Positions 1 to 8,229 of a stretch of 64,000 nt of DNA are shown here, one piece after another (the stretch's first letter is position 1; each line of letters starts with the position of its first letter). This stretch comes from Cyanobacteria bacterium UBA6446. Its GTDB lineage: Bacteria; Cyanobacteriota; Vampirovibrionia; Gastranaerophilales; Gastranaerophilaceae. Both the position numbers and the translations under genes were made by a program. The notes below the pieces were generated by a model. It saw only the letters and a list, made by a program, of their open reading frames with translations. It was not told where the DNA came from and searched no databases. The stretch is taken from NCBI GenBank assembly GCA_002438405.1, contig DJOE01000017.1:1-64000 (forward strand). The letters run 5' to 3'.

Positions 1-37
1 AACAGAGTGACGTCGTAATCTTAAACACAGGAACACC

Positions 38-63
38 CCTCACCCTTTACAAAGGGCGAGGGA
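38..63. repeat. Degenerate copy of the CCCTC/GAGGG hairpin repeat
   Basis: CCCTCACCCTTT, a two-base loop and AAAGGGCGAGGG form an imperfect inverted repeat just upstream of the first prepilin gene. It has the same outer arms as the hairpins at 145-168 and 1169-1192. The flank at 5-20 (GAGTGACGTCGT) recurs near 1279, so the copy seems to be part of a larger dispersed repeat. Confidence 0.6.
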
Positions 64-113
64 GTAAAGAAATGACGATTAATAATAGTGCAAATGGTGA
101 AAAGGAGAATAAC

Positions 114-938
114 ATGAAAACACTTATTGATTTAAAAAATTGTTCCCTCGCCCATTTATGGGAGAGGGCTAGGGTGAGGGTTGCTACGCACGTAGACATG
201 CCACCAACAAAGGCAAAATTCGCATTTACGTTAGCCGAAGTATTAATTACTTTAGGCATAATTGGAGTGGTTGCGGCGATGACAATACCTACTTTGATTT
301 TTAAAATTCAAAAGCCGCAAATTGAAGCTCAAATCCGTGAAAATTATTCAAGCATTGCTCAAGTAATGAAAATGGCTGAAAATGATGATATTGGTCCCTT
401 TAATATAGATTTATCTAATGGTGCATTGGCTATTAATAGAAAATGGTTTGAAACTTATATAGTACCATATATGAAAGTTGAACAAGTTTGTTATTCCACA
501 GGTGGTTGTTGGCATAAATATGGAGTTGTCAAAACTTTAAATGGTGTTGCTCCAACTTGGGAAACCAAAGTTGGAATTTCGGATAGTTTAATTGGTGGTA
601 TTGGTTATGCATTAGCATTTAGAACTGTCAAAGGTTCATATTTTGATACTGATACTTCCACCCCTACTCAAACGAGTAACATTTTTGGAGTTGATTCTAC
701 AGAGAATTCTCTTCAGTTTTATTTTGATGTAAATGGGGATAGAAAACCGAATATTATTGGAAAGGATATTTATATCTTGGTCTATGATTCTGATAGGGGA
801 TTGGTTCCTGCTAGATTTGACAGAACAAAAGAAGAGGTTAAAGAAAATTGTGAATCAGGAAATGGTTATTGGTGTTTGGGGTATGTGAAGGATAATGGTT
901 GGAAAATTCCTGACACTGTTTGGAAAAGGACTAAATAA
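114..938 (+). CDS. Type IV prepilin-like protein with repeat-encoded leader
   Basis: Predicted to be processed by a prepilin peptidase and assembled into, or primed on, a type IV pilus or pseudopilus; its exact role is unknown. The start is placed at 114 because AAAGGAG at 101-107 sits 6 nt upstream and the N-terminus (MKTLIDLKN) matches its paralogues; the longer frame from 72 lacks this support. The leader is 37 residues, then cleavage is expected at A37/F38 followed by FTLAEVLITLGIIGVVAAM, the pilin helix. Alanine replaces the usual glycine at -1. A Cys pair (CYSTGGC) follows YMKV, and DVNGDRKPNIIGKD lies near the C-terminus; both recur in the four paralogues in this window. The leader residues SLAHLWERAR are encoded by a palindromic repeat. 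No pilus assembly gene is nearby. Confidence 0.82.
   Translation: MKTLIDLKNCSLAHLWERARVRVATHVDMPPTKAKFAFTLAEVLITLGIIGVVAAMTIPTLIFKIQKPQIEAQIRENYSSIAQVMKMAENDDIGPFNIDLSNGALAINRKWFETYIVPYMKVEQVCYSTGGCWHKYGVVKTLNGVAPTWETKVGISDSLIGGIGYALAFRTVKGSYFDTDTSTPTQTSNIFGVDSTENSLQFYFDVNGDRKPNIIGKDIYILVYDSDRGLVPARFDRTKEEVKENCESGNGYWCLGYVKDNGWKIPDTVWKRTK
145..168. repeat. Palindromic repeat inside the prepilin leader
   Basis: CCCTCGCCCATT/TATGGGAGAGGG is an inverted repeat with one mismatch, followed by TAGGGTGAGGG. It differs by one base from the free-standing perfect copy at 1169-1192. Here it is translated as leader residues S-L-A-H-L-W-E-R of the prepilin. A close copy is translated in the same frame in the prepilin at 61788. 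Confidence 0.85.
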
Positions 939-976
939 AAGTAAAATTTATTTGGCATAGTAATAAAGTTAAGGAG

Positions 977-1051
977 ACCCTGAATCACCGAGTAGGAACA
1001 GAAAATTACGTTTCGATTTCATCTCAACTTATTTTCTAGTCAGTTCAGGGT
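977..1051. repeat. 75-nt inverted-repeat element
   Basis: The ends ACCCTGAA (977-984) and TTCAGGGT (1044-1051) are exact inverted repeats. A second nested pair, AGAAAAT (1000-1006) and ATTTTCT (1031-1037), lies inside. The element is small, has no ORF and could fold as a long hairpin. It resembles a non-autonomous palindromic repeat, although no second full copy was seen in the window. Confidence 0.5.
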
Positions 1052-1168
1052 GACAATTATTAATTATCCCCGTGATATGGATTACTACATTAGCAGTTAT
1101 TTTTGATTTCAACAACAAATGACTTTATACCCGTTCGTAATGACATGGTAAATGAACCTTCACCCCAG

Positions 1169-1192
1169 CCCTCGCCCATTTATGGGCGAGGG
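1169..1192. repeat. Perfect 24-nt palindromic repeat (reference copy)
   Basis: CCCTCGCCCAT, a two-base loop and ATGGGCGAGGG form an 11-bp perfect stem in a non-coding spacer. The same core is found inside prepilin leaders at 145-168 and 61822-61844, and related hairpins occur in the leaders at 37273, 47375 and 50447. This free copy shows that the sequence exists as a repeat independent of coding. Confidence 0.85.
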
Positions 1193-1458
1193 AGAAAATG
1201 TAATGAGCTATTCTATTTTATTAAAAGAATGTCATTATGATGAAAATAAGCCGAGCAAATTTTAATGTAGTTAATACGGAGTGACGTCGTCATCTTGAAC
1301 ACGGAATAAACTTGTTCACTCATCGGGGAGATTAGATAAAAACAAATAATACCTCACCCTCTCCTCAGTCATATATCATTCACTATTTCAATGATTATTG
1401 ATTTTTTTTATTGATGATATTATAATATAAACTATAAACATAAGGAAAAGAAAGAGTA

Positions 1459-2802
1459 ATGGACGAGTCGAGTTTGGGTACGATTGTTTTTAATTGGATT
1501 ATAGTTTTTTTACTATTACTTGTTAATGCCTTTTTTGTATCGGCGGAATTCGCAATTGTCAGAGCAAGAAAAACAAGGATTGAGCAACTTACAAAAGATG
1601 GTAATGTTGATGCAAAACTTGCACTAAAAGCTTTAGATGATATGAATTTCTTTATTGCTGCCGTTCAAGTAGGTGTAACTATTGCTAGTATCGGTATAGG
1701 TTGGTTTGGTTCTCCAACTATTGAAAAGATGATGGCTCCTTTATTCAATCATTTCCCATCAGCTCATGCTTATTTGGCTCCAATTACGGCAGTTGTGGCA
1801 TTCGTTGTAATTACATTCTTGCATGTAGTGATTGGTGAACAAGTTCCAAAGTGTATTGCTCTTCAATATCCTGAAAAAATTTCTTTGTATGTTGCAAAGC
1901 CAATGGACGTATTTATGACGATTTCAAAACCGTTTGTTTGGTGTCTGAATAAAGCATGCAATTTGATTTTACGTCTTTTGAGAGTTCCAATTAACTCTGC
2001 ACGTGTTGTGCATACTATTGAAGATTTGGACTTGCTTGTTGATACAAGTTATGATGAGGGTGTTCTTAATGAAACAGAAAAAGACATGCTTCATAATGTA
2101 TTCAAATTTTCAGACTTGACTGCTCGTGAAGTTATGATTCCTAGAACAGATATGATTTGTGTTCCAAAAGAAATGTCTATTGAAGAATTAAACAAATTAG
2201 CTTCTGAAAATCAATATACAAGATATCCTGTGTATGATGGTGATATTGATCATATTACAGGTTTAATTCACGTTAAAGATTTATATTCTTTGTTGTTACA
2301 ACATAAAACTTGTCCGATTGAAAAAATTCAAAGAAAAATTCTTCTTGTTCCTGAAACAATCACAATGGATAACTTGGTAATTGAATTCAAAAAACATAAG
2401 AGTCAAATGGCTGTTGTTGTTGATGAATTCGGTGGAACATCAGGAATTATTACGTTGGAAGATGTTTTGGAAGAAATTTTCGGTGATGTTCAAGACGAAT
2501 TTGATGAAGAAGCTGAATTTGATATCAAAGAAATCAAACCTAATCACTATATTGCAAATGGTATGATGCGATTAGATGAGTTGGCAGAGTATTTTGATAT
2601 TGATGAAAACAAGTTAGAAGTTGAAGATGTTGATACAATTGCCGGTTTGGTTGTTAAAGAGCTTGGTCGTATCGCAAATGTTGATGATATGGTTAAGTAT
2701 GGCGAATTTACATTTACTGTTAAAGAAGTAGATGGCGCTAGGATTACTAAACTTTTGATTGCTCGGGAAGAACAAAAGGCCGAAGTTCCGTCTGAGGAAT
2801 AA
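1459..2802 (+). CDS. CNNM/CBS-domain membrane protein, HlyC/CorC family
   Basis: Integral membrane protein of the CorC/HlyC (UPF0053) family, whose members are linked to Mg2+/Co2+ efflux or ion homeostasis. At 447 aa it has the full family architecture: a DUF21/CNNM membrane domain with about three to four helices in residues 1-135 (LLLLVNAFFVSAEFA at the start), paired CBS domains at about 205-340 (EVMIPRTDM, then GTSGIITLEDVLEEI) and a CorC_HlyC domain at the C-terminus. The start is supported by AAGGAAAAG upstream. It is monocistronic or co-transcribed with the small exported protein that follows 54 nt later. The transported ion cannot be told from sequence. Confidence 0.9.
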   Translation: MDESSLGTIVFNWIIVFLLLLVNAFFVSAEFAIVRARKTRIEQLTKDGNVDAKLALKALDDMNFFIAAVQVGVTIASIGIGWFGSPTIEKMMAPLFNHFPSAHAYLAPITAVVAFVVITFLHVVIGEQVPKCIALQYPEKISLYVAKPMDVFMTISKPFVWCLNKACNLILRLLRVPINSARVVHTIEDLDLLVDTSYDEGVLNETEKDMLHNVFKFSDLTAREVMIPRTDMICVPKEMSIEELNKLASENQYTRYPVYDGDIDHITGLIHVKDLYSLLLQHKTCPIEKIQRKILLVPETITMDNLVIEFKKHKSQMAVVVDEFGGTSGIITLEDVLEEIFGDVQDEFDEEAEFDIKEIKPNHYIANGMMRLDELAEYFDIDENKLEVEDVDTIAGLVVKELGRIANVDDMVKYGEFTFTVKEVDGARITKLLIAREEQKAEVPSEE

Positions 2803-2856
2803 TTTTTCATATAAATGTTTGGTTTACTTTTTGCAGAAAAACATTATTATAATTAT

Positions 2857-3456
2857 ATGAAAAGATTTTTGACGATTGTTTTTATAGTTTTGTTGTTAGG
2901 TTTGGCAAATATATCTTTGCCTGTACTTGCAGATGATGTTGATTTGCCTGCTACCGGTGATTTGTGGGACAATTGGAATACTCGAGATGAGGGACGAGAG
3001 GCAAAACCTGTAACAGATGAAGAGTTTGATAAAGCAATTCAGCAAGTTGATAAAAAAGTAAACAAGTGGAAAAATTGGGCAAAAAATCGTCAAATCCCTA
3101 AGGGCGAAGAGTTCAACAAAAGTAATGAAACTGAGATGATTGATAATTCTTATGGTGAGAAACAAGTTTTACCTGTTTTATGTTTACCGGTTGAGCTAAA
3201 AGTCGGCGAGGACACTTTGCCTATTGGTCATTATCAAGTTGTTGGTGAAAAAGTTGATGGACAAGCAGTTTTAAAATTTTACCAATCACAATATGAAATG
3301 GCACAATTTCCAGCGGTTGAAACAACTAGTGATTTTGGAGAAGATACAATTTCTTTTGTCAAATGGGAACCTGTGAATGACAATGAAATTAAGGTTATGT
3401 ATGGTTCTTTAGATATGAATGCTTATGCCATTATTGAAATTAAAGAAAACGAATAG
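2857..3456 (+). CDS. Exported protein of unknown function
   Basis: Not recognised. The start at 2857 is chosen because it begins a clean signal peptide (MKRFLTIVF, hydrophobic core, cleavage after VLA around residue 25); a longer frame from 2815 would bury it. The mature protein of about 174 residues is acidic. Residues 45-100 are charged and helical, and a C-terminal region contains LPIGHYQVVGE. This stretch resembles IPAGHYELALS in the protein at 57185-57715, hinting at a shared small domain. It lies just downstream of the CorC-like gene. No canonical ribosome binding site is visible. Confidence 0.65.
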   Translation: MKRFLTIVFIVLLLGLANISLPVLADDVDLPATGDLWDNWNTRDEGREAKPVTDEEFDKAIQQVDKKVNKWKNWAKNRQIPKGEEFNKSNETEMIDNSYGEKQVLPVLCLPVELKVGEDTLPIGHYQVVGEKVDGQAVLKFYQSQYEMAQFPAVETTSDFGEDTISFVKWEPVNDNEIKVMYGSLDMNAYAIIEIKENE

Positions 3457-3553
3457 TTCGCTTAATAATATGTAATAAATATATATTTTTTATGCAATTA
3501 ATTTTTCAATATTACGTTTATTATTATATAAATGATAAACGAGGTGTAAAGTA

Positions 3554-4444
3554 ATGATGAATTTTCCGTTTAATTATGGCTTTTATGGTCAGAATAATAC
3601 AACTTTTGGACAAATGAATTTTAATTGGCAAAATAATTTTTTGAACAATTATTCATTTACACCTTTATTTAATTTTGGTATGCAATTTCCAACAATGAAT
3701 TACCAAATGCCTGTTATGCCATCATTTAATTTTTTCCCAAGTTTTGGGCAGTATAATTTCACTCCAGCAACTCAAACTAATAACGAAGAATTAAATCCAA
3801 AGCAAAAAACTCAAATGGAAGAAATTCAGAAGTTGAAATATGATTCAAAGGAGTTGCAGGCAAAATTGAATGAAAATGATAATATTCAAGATTATGCAAA
3901 ATTTTTAGAAAAAAATAAAGATTATAAACTCGCCGATACAATTGATGTTGATGATGGCGGAAAGATTTATCTATATGAAGATTCTTCTGGTAATCGTGTT
4001 GGATCTGTCAATAAGGATTCTAAAGGCAAGATTAGAAATGTTGGTTTAGATATTGCTGATGGTGGCGAGGTTTCTTTGAATGATCACAAAGGTGACGATG
4101 GCAAGATTGATAGTAAATTTGCGATGAGTAAACAACAAAAAGTTGAAAAGAAACAGGGTACAACATATAAGGCTGCGCTTGCTCAAATCTTGCAAAATTA
4201 TAAAGGCTATAAAGTTAGTTCTGATAAAAGCTCTGATGGTGCAGCGGTAGAACATTACTATTATAAAGGTAAAGAAATTGTCTCAGTTGTAAAAGATAAA
4301 AACGGCAAGATTAAAGAGCTATCACAATATGATATAAATAAATCTAAAGGAAAAGAAACACAATATTTCTATGGTGATATCAATAAAAATGGCAAAATTG
4401 ATAAAGGCGAAGTTAAAGTTCGATATAACATTGATTTGTCATAA
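3554..4444 (+). CDS. Asn/Phe-rich protein with EF-hand-like motif
   Basis: Not recognised. The first 75 residues are strongly biased to N, F, Q, M and P and lack a normal signal peptide. A charged linker follows (about 75-115). The rest is rich in D, G and K, with repeated short turns such as DVDDGGK and DSKGK. Near the C-terminus DINKNGKIDKGE fits a single EF-hand or dockerin-type calcium loop (D-x-N-x-N-G-x-I-D-x-x-E). The start ATG at 3554 follows GAGGTG and is itself followed by a second ATG. The bias and calcium-like loop suggest a structural or surface protein, but that is inference. Confidence 0.6.
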   Translation: MMNFPFNYGFYGQNNTTFGQMNFNWQNNFLNNYSFTPLFNFGMQFPTMNYQMPVMPSFNFFPSFGQYNFTPATQTNNEELNPKQKTQMEEIQKLKYDSKELQAKLNENDNIQDYAKFLEKNKDYKLADTIDVDDGGKIYLYEDSSGNRVGSVNKDSKGKIRNVGLDIADGGEVSLNDHKGDDGKIDSKFAMSKQQKVEKKQGTTYKAALAQILQNYKGYKVSSDKSSDGAAVEHYYYKGKEIVSVVKDKNGKIKELSQYDINKSKGKETQYFYGDINKNGKIDKGEVKVRYNIDLS

Positions 4445-4562
4445 TAAAAGAGTTTTGATGTTAAATTCTATATATAATAACCTCCTTTAAGACATTGTAA
4501 TAATTTGAAATTTAGGTTTTTAATTTGATATGATTAACTGGTTATAGTTGGAGGGTTATGTT

Positions 4563-4973
4563 ATGAAAAGATTTTTAATATTAGGACTTATTATATCTAG
4601 TTTATGTTGTAATACTTGTTTTGCGGAATACGAAACACAAACCGCAGCAGAACAAGAAATGGCACAAAAAAAGAATATGAAACCAAAAACTTTTGACCCT
4701 GAAAGATTTCATACCTTAACAAAAGAAGATTGGGAAATATATAAGTTGGGTGGTAAATCTGTTACTGGTGAAATTTACATGCTGAGAGAGAAAAACTATA
4801 ATAATCTCGCTGCAGCAAAGGCATTAAATGAAATGCTAGAGATTACAGAGTTTGAAGCTTCCAACGATTTAGGCAAAAGCCTTTACAAAAAAATCAAAGT
4901 TAAAAATGAAGATTATAACAAATTAGATGATGAAACAAAAAATATGATATTCATGTGGAATTATAATCCTTAA
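4563..4973 (+). CDS. Small exported protein, unknown
   Basis: A 136-aa protein beginning MKRFLILGLIISS with a signal peptide ending near CFA/EYE (about residue 22). GGAGGG at 4550-4555 precedes the ATG at 4563, so the TTG-initiated extension from 4548 is rejected. The mature part is short, charged and predicted helical (for example AAAKALNEMLEI). Three cysteines in the signal region (LCCNTC) do not form a standard lipobox. No family is recognised. Confidence 0.6.
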   Translation: MKRFLILGLIISSLCCNTCFAEYETQTAAEQEMAQKKNMKPKTFDPERFHTLTKEDWEIYKLGGKSVTGEIYMLREKNYNNLAAAKALNEMLEITEFEASNDLGKSLYKKIKVKNEDYNKLDDETKNMIFMWNYNP

Positions 4974-5026
4974 AGACTATAACCTTTCACCTCTTTTCAA
5001 TCTTCGTAACAAATCAATATGGGCCT

Positions 5027-5260
5027 TTACACATTCAGCAATTGGAATAGCTCCGTGCCTTTAATTCCTAACGTATTTCCTAGTTCATCAAAATGAATGA
5101 ATGTATTTTCATTTTTAAGGCTATTATTAACTAATTGACCTATATATAAATTTGAGTATATCTCTGTTCCAATTCCACAAATAACTTGTCCTTCTAATCC
5201 CCATACACATTGAATTAAACAGAAAACAATAAAAAAGGATATAAATATTTTTTTATGCAA
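5027..5260 (-). CDS. Small exported protein downstream of the 424-aa exported protein
   Basis: A 77-aa frame read from a TTG at 5260, chosen because it starts directly on a signal-like segment (HKKIFISFFIVFCLIQ, then VWG). The frame also extends further upstream into the preceding gene, but that part is only the overlapping frame. It lies 7 nt after the stop of the gene at 5268-6542, so the two are probably co-transcribed. The mature part is about 55 residues (LEGQVICGIGTEIYS and so on), with no recognised family. The start is uncertain and the ribosome binding site is weak. Confidence 0.45.
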   Translation of the reverse strand: MHKKIFISFFIVFCLIQCVWGLEGQVICGIGTEIYSNLYIGQLVNNSLKNENTFIHFDELGNTLGIKGTELFQLLNV

Positions 5261-5267
5261 AATTTCT

Positions 5268-6542
5268 TCATAGTTTTTCCCAACGCCCTGCACGTTCAAC
5301 ATATTTAAAGTTATTATTTTTAAGTTTATTGTAATAGTTTTCAACCGTTTTATATCCGATACAATCCTTATTTGTATCTATAAAGGTTTTATATGAGTTG
5401 ATATAAGCAGGTTTAACCTTGTTAGTTTCATAATCATAGATAGGGCTGTTATCAATACCATCTAAGTAATAGAAATAATAATATTTTAATTCCTCATCAA
5501 CATCATCTTTAGCCACGAAATTAGGGTATTTCTTGATAAAATCACTCATTGATACAATAGCTTTTCTTAATTCTTCAACAGAAATCATTAAACTTGCATC
5601 TTCAAGGTCATTTTGACGTTTAGATAAGATATATAACCAGTCTTGCCAATCTTGTGGAACGTCAAATAATTGTGTCATATTTGTATAAGGGTATCGCAAA
5701 TAATAACTACCCTCTGCCATATATGTTTCAAAGCCATATTGTTTAAAAAATGAAGAGTCAAAATAACCAACATTTGAAATTTTAGAGTTCAATATATCGG
5801 TATATTGTGTAACTGTATCGAAATAATCCTTAAATGCTTGTTCTTTATCGGTTGAATTATTGAAATTATCTATAGCATTCTGAATTTTTGTATTAACCTT
5901 TAAGGTGAATTTTTTAACGGTTATTTCTTTATTACTATAAGTTGAATGATTATAGATTTGAGCAATTTCATTACTATATTGTTTAATTTTTGCGATATGT
6001 TCAGTAATAAGGTTATCAACCTTTACGATATTAGAATCTTTGATACCTGTATTAACCTCATTTTTAAAACTCCGCAAAAGACGTTTATCTTCTATAAATG
6101 GGTCATTGTTATTATACTTATATTTTGTCAATAAATCTTTATACCTATAATAAACAGGTACATAAACTTGATTATTGATTAAGTTTTGAACCCCATTTAA
6201 GTATGAGAAATAATTATTTATTGCAGTAATTAATTCTTCGTGTCCGTCAGTTTCAGGGTCTGTGTCGGTTAGATAATTGTTATAAAGATAGTCAATATGT
6301 TCCATTTTGGTAGTTAATTCGTCTGCCAAATCATCTATACGGATATATTCGTTATTGTAAGTAAATGTTTGGTTAGCATTTTGCAAAACCATTTTACCTG
6401 CGTCTTGAACATTTTGAGCTTCATTAAATCCAAATCCTGGAGCGGCTAAGTCCGCACAATCTTTTAAAAAACTTCCAAATCCTGCATAACAAGGATTTGT
6501 CAAAGTCACTAAACATACTAAAACAAATAAATTCTTTTTCAT
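5268..6542 (-). CDS. Large exported helical protein, unknown
   Basis: A 424-aa protein with a signal peptide (MKKNLFVLVCLVTL, cleavage near CYA/GFG). The ATG at 6542 follows AAGGA by 9 nt; a TTG three codons upstream is less likely. The mature protein is rich in N, Y, K and D, with long predicted helices and repeated tyrosines, which is common in periplasmic or surface proteins of AT-rich genomes. No domain is recognised. It heads a two-gene minus-strand unit with the 77-aa exported protein. Confidence 0.65.
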   Translation of the reverse strand: MKKNLFVLVCLVTLTNPCYAGFGSFLKDCADLAAPGFGFNEAQNVQDAGKMVLQNANQTFTYNNEYIRIDDLADELTTKMEHIDYLYNNYLTDTDPETDGHEELITAINNYFSYLNGVQNLINNQVYVPVYYRYKDLLTKYKYNNNDPFIEDKRLLRSFKNEVNTGIKDSNIVKVDNLITEHIAKIKQYSNEIAQIYNHSTYSNKEITVKKFTLKVNTKIQNAIDNFNNSTDKEQAFKDYFDTVTQYTDILNSKISNVGYFDSSFFKQYGFETYMAEGSYYLRYPYTNMTQLFDVPQDWQDWLYILSKRQNDLEDASLMISVEELRKAIVSMSDFIKKYPNFVAKDDVDEELKYYYFYYLDGIDNSPIYDYETNKVKPAYINSYKTFIDTNKDCIGYKTVENYYNKLKNNNFKYVERAGRWEKL

Positions 6543-6644
6543 ATAAATCAATCCTTTTTTTGATTTTATATTGAAATTATTTTTGATTAAAGAAATGAAA
6601 GGAAATTTTTTCTTCCATTTCTTCTTTTAATATAATATCCTTTA

Positions 6645-7697
6645 TTAAATATTCATAGCTTTTAAGATATCTGTCAAGTCAGATGATGTTTTCTTAACTT
6701 CATCATTTGAATATTTAATTGCGTTATCTGGGTCTTTTAGTCCGTTACCTGTCAAGATACAAACGATTTTAGCACCCTCTTTTACTTGGTCTTTAACTTT
6801 GATTAAACCTGCAACAGATGCAGCTGATGCTGGTTCAGCAAGTACACCCTCGCATGATGCGATTAGTTTATATGCTTTAATGATTTCTTCATCAGTTACA
6901 AAGTTTATCATGCCATTACTTTCATCTCGAGCAGCTTCTGCGAATTTCCAACTAGCAGGATTTCCGATTCTGATTGCTGTTGCAATTGTTTCCGGATTCA
7001 TAATCCTTTCACCTTTAACAATTGCTGCAGCTCCCTCAGCTTCAAATCCCATCATTTTCGGTAATGCTGGAATTTTACCTAACTTGTGCCATTCTTTGTA
7101 ACCTTTCCAGTATGCAGTGATATTTCCGGCATTTCCTACAGGAATAAAGTGATAGTCTGGAGCTTGTCCTAATGCTTCACAAATTTCAAATGCACCTGTT
7201 TTTTGCCCCTCAATTCTGTATGGATTAACTGAATTTACAAGTGTGATAGGGTATTTGTCGGAAATTTCTCTTACAACTTCTAATGCTCTATCAAAGTTCC
7301 CTTGAATGGCAATAATTTCAGCACCATACATCATTGCTTGAGATAATTTACCTAAAGCTATATATCCATCAGGGATTAAAACATAAGTTTTCAAACCTGC
7401 TTTAGCACCATAAGCTGCAGCCGAAGCTGAAGTGTTACCTGTTGAAGCACAAATAATTGCGCCTGAACCCGATTCTTTAGCTTTTGTAACAGCCATTGTC
7501 ATTCCACGGTCTTTGAAACTTCCTGTCGGGTTACAACCTTCAAATTTTAAATAAATTTCAGCCTCAATTCCAATTTTTTTAGCCAAGTTTTCAGCTTTAA
7601 TTAATGGAGTGTTTCCCTCGTTAAGTGTAACAACAGGTGTTGACTCTGTAACCGGTAAAAATTCTCTATATTTGTTAATTAATCCTTGATAATACAT
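6645..7697 (-). CDS. thrC: Threonine synthase
   Basis: PLP-dependent enzyme converting O-phospho-L-homoserine to L-threonine in the cytosol. The 350-aa length and N-terminus (VTLNEGNTPL) fit the short class of threonine synthase. The PLP lysine lies in NPTGSFKDRGM, and the phosphate-binding loop appears as the VGNAGN segment. The ATG at 7697 follows GGAAAGAGGA. It lies downstream of hom and a small membrane protein on the same strand, consistent with a threonine operon. Homoserine kinase (thrB) is not in the window. Confidence 0.95.
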   Translation of the reverse strand: MYYQGLINKYREFLPVTESTPVVTLNEGNTPLIKAENLAKKIGIEAEIYLKFEGCNPTGSFKDRGMTMAVTKAKESGSGAIICASTGNTSASAAAYGAKAGLKTYVLIPDGYIALGKLSQAMMYGAEIIAIQGNFDRALEVVREISDKYPITLVNSVNPYRIEGQKTGAFEICEALGQAPDYHFIPVGNAGNITAYWKGYKEWHKLGKIPALPKMMGFEAEGAAAIVKGERIMNPETIATAIRIGNPASWKFAEAARDESNGMINFVTDEEIIKAYKLIASCEGVLAEPASAASVAGLIKVKDQVKEGAKIVCILTGNGLKDPDNAIKYSNDEVKKTSSDLTDILKAMNI

Positions 7698-7725
7698 AAA
7701 ATCCTCTTTCCATTATTATCTTTAA

Positions 7726-8229
7726 TTATAAACTTTCTTTAAACTCCATATCAACGGCTGGGTTTTCTTTGCTCAATTCATTTCCTAAAATGTTTGCAAA
7801 ATTCTGTGCATTTTCTTTATTTCTAATATATGTTTTGAATATTGGGTGAGCTAGACCGTCTTTGTTTGTGCAAGTAATAGTATATTTAAAATATGTATCT
7901 TTATATTCGTTACGGTAGCTTTCATAGGCACGATAGCTACGTCTAGCGCTTTCCCTGTAACTAAGTCTATCTAATAGATTTAAGACCTTTTGATCTTTTT
8001 CCTCAATTCCAAAAGATTTACATTCAGATATTGGAAATTCAGAGAAATGTTCCAGAGTACCTCTGCTGTTGTAATCTTTTACTTGACAACTTGAACTATT
8101 ACAAACAATATGTGTCATTGATTTATTTAGTTTAGAAACTGAAAATAGTGAATATGCGCCAAGGATAATTAAAGCCCATATTCTCCAATCTGCTAAAAAT
8201 CCTATAATTATATTTTTATTATTTATCAT
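7726..8229 (-). CDS. Membrane-anchored protein between hom and thrC
   Basis: 167 aa, not recognised. One transmembrane helix lies at residues 12-30 (IWALIILGAYSLFSV), leaving a mainly exported domain with three cysteines (VCNSSSC, ISEC) and a charged Arg/Tyr-rich helix (SYRESARRSYRAYESYR). Its start overlaps the end of hom by 4 nt, and thrC follows 28 nt after its stop, so it is embedded in the threonine unit. Tight coupling suggests co-expression, but nothing in the sequence shows an enzymatic role in threonine synthesis. Confidence 0.65.
   Translation of the reverse strand: MINNKNIIIGFLADWRIWALIILGAYSLFSVSKLNKSMTHIVCNSSSCQVKDYNSRGTLEHFSEFPISECKSFGIEEKDQKVLNLLDRLSYRESARRSYRAYESYRNEYKDTYFKYTITCTNKDGLAHPIFKTYIRNKENAQNFANILGNELSKENPAVDMEFKESL

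Larger units (their letters stand above)
939..1458. other. Repeat-filled spacer without a gene
   Basis: This 520-base spacer has no supportable ORF. It holds an inverted-repeat element at 977-1051, a GTAATGACATG fragment near 1137 that resembles part of the repeat at 37103-37144, the perfect palindrome at 1169-1192, and a second copy of the GAGTGACGTCGT sequence near 1279. It looks like a graveyard of short dispersed repeats. The AT-rich stretch at about 1400-1440 probably carries the promoter of the next gene. Confidence 0.7.

Noticed and set aside
47..259. Minus-strand frame over the first prepilin leader
   Set aside because: It is the reverse reading of the palindromic repeat and signal region, with no ribosome binding site, and conflicts with a well-supported prepilin on the plus strand.
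939..1458. CRISPR array or IS element in the repeat-rich spacer
   Set aside because: The repeats are different hairpins without regular spacing, and there is no transposase or cas gene.
2848..2853. TATAAT just before the exported protein at 2857 as another leaderless promoter
   Set aside because: The box ends only 3 nt before the ATG, so transcription would begin inside the gene; the spacing does not fit the 6-7 nt seen in the other cases.
4446..4545. Terminator after the EF-hand-like gene
   Set aside because: No stable stem followed by a T-run could be found in this AT-rich spacer.
5261..5344. Upstream part of the small exported protein's frame
   Set aside because: It lies within the end of the 424-aa gene in another frame; the signal peptide starts at the TTG at 5260.
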